This document shows, piece after piece, positions 7,174 through 9,778 of a stretch of 9,778 nucleotides of DNA. The DNA comes from UBA1422 sp041752735 (GTDB lineage Bacteria; Bacillota; Clostridia; Peptostreptococcales; Anaerovoracaceae): NCBI GenBank assembly GCA_041752735.1, contig JBGSVW010000028.1, positions 1 to 9,778 of the forward strand. Reading direction: 5' to 3'. Below the pieces are notes generated by a model, which saw nothing but the letters and a program-made list of their open reading frames with translations, made no database searches and was not told the DNA's origin. Both the position numbers and the translations under genes were made by a program. Position 1 is the first letter of the stretch; each line of letters opens with the position of its first letter.

Positions 7174-7786
7174 ATGGGTTATTCCTTTTTTCGAAACCGA
7201 TAGTGGTTGTTCCCATATGACCCGGATATACCTTCGTTTCATCTGGTAGATTGAACAATTGCTGATGAATTGCTTCCGACAGTTGCTCAAAAGAGCTTCC
7301 CGGAAAATCAGTTCTTCCAATGGAGCCATAAAATAAAGTATCACCACTGAACAAAACATCATCAACGAGAATACACATTCCACCAGGAGTATGTCCAGGT
7401 GTCATTAGAAACTTCAAGTTCATAGTACCCACTGTCAATGTATCCCCTTGTTTTACGTTGATGTCCGGAGTTAAAATGATTTCTTTTGCAAAAACCATCG
7501 GTGACATATTCAGTTTTGGATCTTGTACCATTTTTTGGTCGGAAGTGGATATCACAACCTTTGCGTTGGGGAAGTCCTCTAAATGCTCGTTAACTCCTCC
7601 AATATGGTCACTGTGGCCATGAGTCAGGATGATATATTCCACATCTACTCCCTTGTCAATTACTTCCTGTGTCAATTGTCTGTTGTAACCGCCGGGGTCG
7701 ACGATAAACCCTTTTTTATCATGTTCTCCATAGACCAAATAAGTGTTCACCATCAACGGTCCGCTTGGCATATTTTTGATTATCAT
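7166..7786 (-). CDS. Metallo-beta-lactamase-fold hydrolase, glyoxalase II-like (YqgX/YcbL type)
   Basis: A 206-residue cytoplasmic hydrolase of the metallo-beta-lactamase superfamily. The binuclear metal site is complete: THGHSDH at residues 55-61 gives His56, His58, Asp60 and His61, followed by His132 (TPGHTPGG), Asp149 (FSGDTLF) and His190 (YPGHMG). The IGRTDFPGSS segment at 156-165 is characteristic of the YcbL/glyoxalase II-like branch, whose members hydrolyse thioesters such as hydroxyacyl-thiols. The true substrate here is unknown; the protein is too short for the full C-terminal domain of classical glyoxalase II. The ATG at 7784-7786 is preferred over one at 7840 because AAAGGTGG (7791-7798) precedes it and the longer form would overlap rel. 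This gene is a frequent companion of rel and hemZ-hisS in Clostridia. Confidence 0.92.
   Translation of the reverse strand: MIIKNMPSGPLMVNTYLVYGEHDKKGFIVDPGGYNRQLTQEVIDKGVDVEYIILTHGHSDHIGGVNEHLEDFPNAKVVISTSDQKMVQDPKLNMSPMVFAKEIILTPDINVKQGDTLTVGTMNLKFLMTPGHTPGGMCILVDDVLFSGDTLFYGSIGRTDFPGSSFEQLSEAIHQQLFNLPDETKVYPGHMGTTTIGFEKRNNPFV
7183..7187 (-). promoter_or_regulatory. Ribosome binding site that supports the hemZ TTG start
   Basis: AAGGA within a run of adenines, 9 nt upstream of the TTG at 7171-7173. It lies in the last codons of the hydrolase gene. It favours TTG (7173) over the second in-frame TTG at 7161 and over the far-upstream ATG. Confidence 0.7.
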
Positions 7787-7790
7787 GGAA

Positions 7791-7798
7791 CCACCTTT
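7791..7798 (-). promoter_or_regulatory. Ribosome binding site that sets the start of the hydrolase gene
   Basis: AAAGGTGG in the 22 nt gap after rel, with the AAAGG core 7 nt before the ATG at 7784-7786. It supports the 206-residue product over a form 18 residues longer whose ATG lies inside rel and whose extra N-terminal residues do not resemble the family. Confidence 0.75.
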
Positions 7799-7808
7799 CT
7801 TGTGATGA

Positions 7809-9778
7809 TTAACTTTTAGCCCGATATACTTCTGATACACCGGTTACTCCATGGAGTGTCCGTAGTATTTTTTTCATTTGAGCTGTATTGGATATGGACA
7901 AAGTTAAGACAATATGAATGGTCTTTTCTTTTGAGCTCTTGGCATTCACACCGGAAATGTGAACATCCATATTCTCACAGGCTTTTGAAATGTCTGAAAA
8001 TAGGCCTTTCCGGTCATCCGAAATAACAGTAATATCTGCATTGTATGATTTTTCTTCTGTGGTATCCCATTCAACTTCAATAAAGCGTCTTTGCTCTTCT
8101 TCCGGCAAGGAGGTGATATTGGTGCAGTCTTTTCGATGAACCGATATTCCCCTGCCCTTTGTTATGAATCCAATAATTTCATCTCCAGGTACGGGATTAC
8201 AGCATCTGGAAACACGAATCATAAGATTATCAATGCCTTTTACAGTGACCCCAACTTTATCTTTGGCCGAAGATTTGTCTTTTTTTGCTTTCTCATCTAC
8301 TAATATTTCGACGTCGTTGGTTTCTTTTTTGATGTCTTCTTTTTTGTCTTCATTATAATATTTAAATAAGGCGGTAGCCACTTTGCCCACATAAGATCCG
8401 CCATTTGCAATTTGAGAATACAGTTCATCCGTGCCGCTTAATTTGTTCTCTTTGACGTATCGAATGATATACATATTTCGAAGCACCAATCGTGGCTCAT
8501 AGCCCTTTTTTCGGACATACTTATCGATGGTGTCTTTGCCTTTTTCGATATCGCCTGATTTATTTTCCCGTCTGAGGAATTGACGGATTTTATTTCTTGC
8601 TGTGCTGCTCTTGGCTATTTTTAGCCAGTCAATACTTGGGCCTCTGGAATTCGGTGAAGTGACAATTTCAACAATGGTGCCGTTTTCAAGTTGGTGATCG
8701 ATTGGAACCATCTTGCCGTTCACTTTAGCCCCAACACACTTCTCTCCAATTCCTGAGTGAATTTTAAATGCGAAGTCCAGCGGCGTAGAGCCGGCGGGTA
8801 GCTCCAGCACGTCTCCTTTGGGAGTGAACACAAATACTTGGTTTTCAAACAAATCGACCTTAAGAGATTCCATGAATTCCTTGGGATCATCCATATCTTT
8901 CTGCCATTCTAAGCTTTGTCTGAGCCAAGCTAGTTTAACTTCCTCATTATCGCTGGCAATGCCCTCTTTATATTTCCAATGGGCTGCAATACCATATTCA
9001 GCAACACGATGCATTTCATATGTTCTAATTTGAATCTCAAAAGGTCTGCCACTATCGCCAATAACAGTCGTATGAATGGATTGATAGAGATTTTGCTTTG
9101 GCATAGCAATATAGTCTTTGAATCGTCCGGGAATTGGCGTCCAAAGTGTATGTACGATTCCCAAAACAGCATAACAATCTTTTACGGATTCAACAATGAT
9201 ACGAACTGCCATTAAGTCGAAAATTTCATCCAGTGACTTATGCTGATATTCCATTTTTTTGTAGATGCTGTAAAGATTTTTGGTCCGTCCTGATATTTCG
9301 TAACGGATATTCAGGTCATCCAACGATTCAATAATATCTTGTACAATGTGATCTAACGCCTGTTGGCGCTCTTCTTTTTTTGCCGCCAAACTGGTCACCA
9401 GTTTGTCATGAGCCTCAGGGTAAAGATTCTCCAGCGCGATGTCTTCCAATTCAAATTTCAGTGCATACATGCCAAGTCTGCTGGCAAGTGGCGCATATAT
9501 TTCGAGGGTATCCCTGGATTTTTCTTTTACTTTTTCAGGCGACAAGTAATTGATTGTACGGAGATTGTGTAGGGTATCTGCCAATTTGATGATCAAAACT
9601 CTGATGTCTTTGGACATAGCTAAAAACATCTTGCGAAGATTTTCGGCTTGTTTTTCTTCTTTATTGTCGAATGCCAATGTGCCTAGTTTAGTCACACCGT
9701 CAACCAGAACCCGTACTTCTTCGCCAAAATCCTTTGCTAGATCTTCATCTGAGTAGGAGGTGTCTTCCACCACATCAT
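7809..9778 (-). CDS. relA: Bifunctional (p)ppGpp synthetase/hydrolase Rel (5' end outside window)
   Basis: Long RelA/SpoT-homologue enzyme that makes and degrades (p)ppGpp in the stringent response on ribosomes carrying uncharged tRNA. The window edge cuts the HD motif: the last complete codon encodes its Asp, and the reading continues VVEDT. The 655 visible residues imply that about 77 are missing from a usual length near 730. Counting from that Asp: the rest of the hydrolase domain follows, with Asp67 and Asn71 in the LADTLHN segment matching catalytic positions. The synthetase domain contains RFKD (218-221), YQSIH (231-235) and EIQIRT (247-252). TGS is about 313-373, the zinc-finger region has SRCCNPVPGD with Cys525/526 plus His547 and Cys551, and the ACT domain runs from about 580. 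RFKD is the RxKD form typical of bifunctional enzymes; monofunctional RelA has ExDD. A lysine-rich linker lies near 475-510. Odd points are Thr68 and Ser99 (see findings). Confidence 0.97.
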   Translation of the reverse strand, partial: DVVEDTSYSDEDLAKDFGEEVRVLVDGVTKLGTLAFDNKEEKQAENLRKMFLAMSKDIRVLIIKLADTLHNLRTINYLSPEKVKEKSRDTLEIYAPLASRLGMYALKFELEDIALENLYPEAHDKLVTSLAAKKEERQQALDHIVQDIIESLDDLNIRYEISGRTKNLYSIYKKMEYQHKSLDEIFDLMAVRIIVESVKDCYAVLGIVHTLWTPIPGRFKDYIAMPKQNLYQSIHTTVIGDSGRPFEIQIRTYEMHRVAEYGIAAHWKYKEGIASDNEEVKLAWLRQSLEWQKDMDDPKEFMESLKVDLFENQVFVFTPKGDVLELPAGSTPLDFAFKIHSGIGEKCVGAKVNGKMVPIDHQLENGTIVEIVTSPNSRGPSIDWLKIAKSSTARNKIRQFLRRENKSGDIEKGKDTIDKYVRKKGYEPRLVLRNMYIIRYVKENKLSGTDELYSQIANGGSYVGKVATALFKYYNEDKKEDIKKETNDVEILVDEKAKKDKSSAKDKVGVTVKGIDNLMIRVSRCCNPVPGDEIIGFITKGRGISVHRKDCTNITSLPEEEQRRFIEVEWDTTEEKSYNADITVISDDRKGLFSDISKACENMDVHISGVNAKSSKEKTIHIVLTLSISNTAQMKKILRTLHGVTGVSEVYRAKS

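Noticed and set aside
7174..7383. In-frame N-terminal extension of hemZ to an ATG at 7383 (70 extra residues)
   Set aside because: It lies entirely within the hydrolase gene in another frame, the hydrolase frame encodes conserved motifs there, and the extension does not resemble a HemZ N-terminus.
7787..7840. Longer start for the hydrolase at an ATG at 7840
   Set aside because: It would overlap the end of rel, and the AAAGGTGG site and family alignment favour the ATG at 7784-7786.
9771..9773. GTG at 9771-9773 as the start of a short Rel
   Set aside because: The codons before it read Asp and a partial codon ending in AT, giving the conserved HDVVEDT motif, so the gene continues past the window edge.
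1..9778. Mobile elements, CRISPR arrays, tRNA/rRNA genes, phage or defence genes
   Set aside because: No repeats with spacers, transposase motifs, RNA cloverleaf segments or defence-type proteins were seen; nearly every base belongs to one of the ten housekeeping genes.

Overview
The window is part of a dense bacterial operon with all ten recognisable genes on the minus strand. Read in the direction of transcription (high to low coordinates) they are: relA/rel (5' end beyond the window), a metallo-beta-lactamase-fold hydrolase, hemZ, hisS, aspS, a small zinc-ribbon protein, nadD, yqeK, rsfS and leuS (3' end beyond the window). The moderately AT-rich DNA, the strong AGGAGG-type ribosome binding sites, a bifunctional-type Rel, HemZ, the cysteine-rich HisRS insertion and the gene order point to a Firmicute of the class Clostridia. 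An Eubacterium/Acetobacterium-like relative is possible, but genus cannot be settled from this sequence alone.

Layout. From 9778 to 7809 is Rel, cut in the middle of its HD motif by the window edge. From 7786 to 5806 are the glyoxalase-II-like hydrolase and the radical SAM enzyme HemZ. From 5812 to 2786 are the histidyl- and aspartyl-tRNA synthetases. From 2774 to 1029 are the zinc-ribbon protein, NadD, YqeK and RsfS. From 1032 to 1 is the first 344 residues of leucyl-tRNA synthetase. The longest gap between genes is 22 nt and several pairs overlap (7 nt hemZ/hisS, 17 nt nadD/yqeK, 8 nt yqeK/rsfS, 4 nt rsfS/leuS; hemZ appears to start inside the last codons of the hydrolase gene). There is no room for a T-box leader, intergenic promoter or intrinsic terminator between any of the genes, so cotranscription and translational coupling are likely.

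How the genes fit together. Three aminoacyl-tRNA synthetases sit with the enzyme that senses uncharged tRNA on the ribosome (Rel), an Ap4A hydrolase (YqeK), a ribosome-silencing factor (RsfS) and an NAD biosynthesis enzyme (NadD). Two familiar Clostridial blocks (rel...hemZ-hisS-aspS and nadD-yqeK-rsfS-leuS) are joined here, with the zinc-ribbon gene at the seam. This is mostly housekeeping DNA. No mobile element, CRISPR array, phage gene, RNA gene or clear new system was found. The points most worth following are the alarmone-themed composition, the unexplained zinc-ribbon gene, and two substitutions in the Rel hydrolase region.
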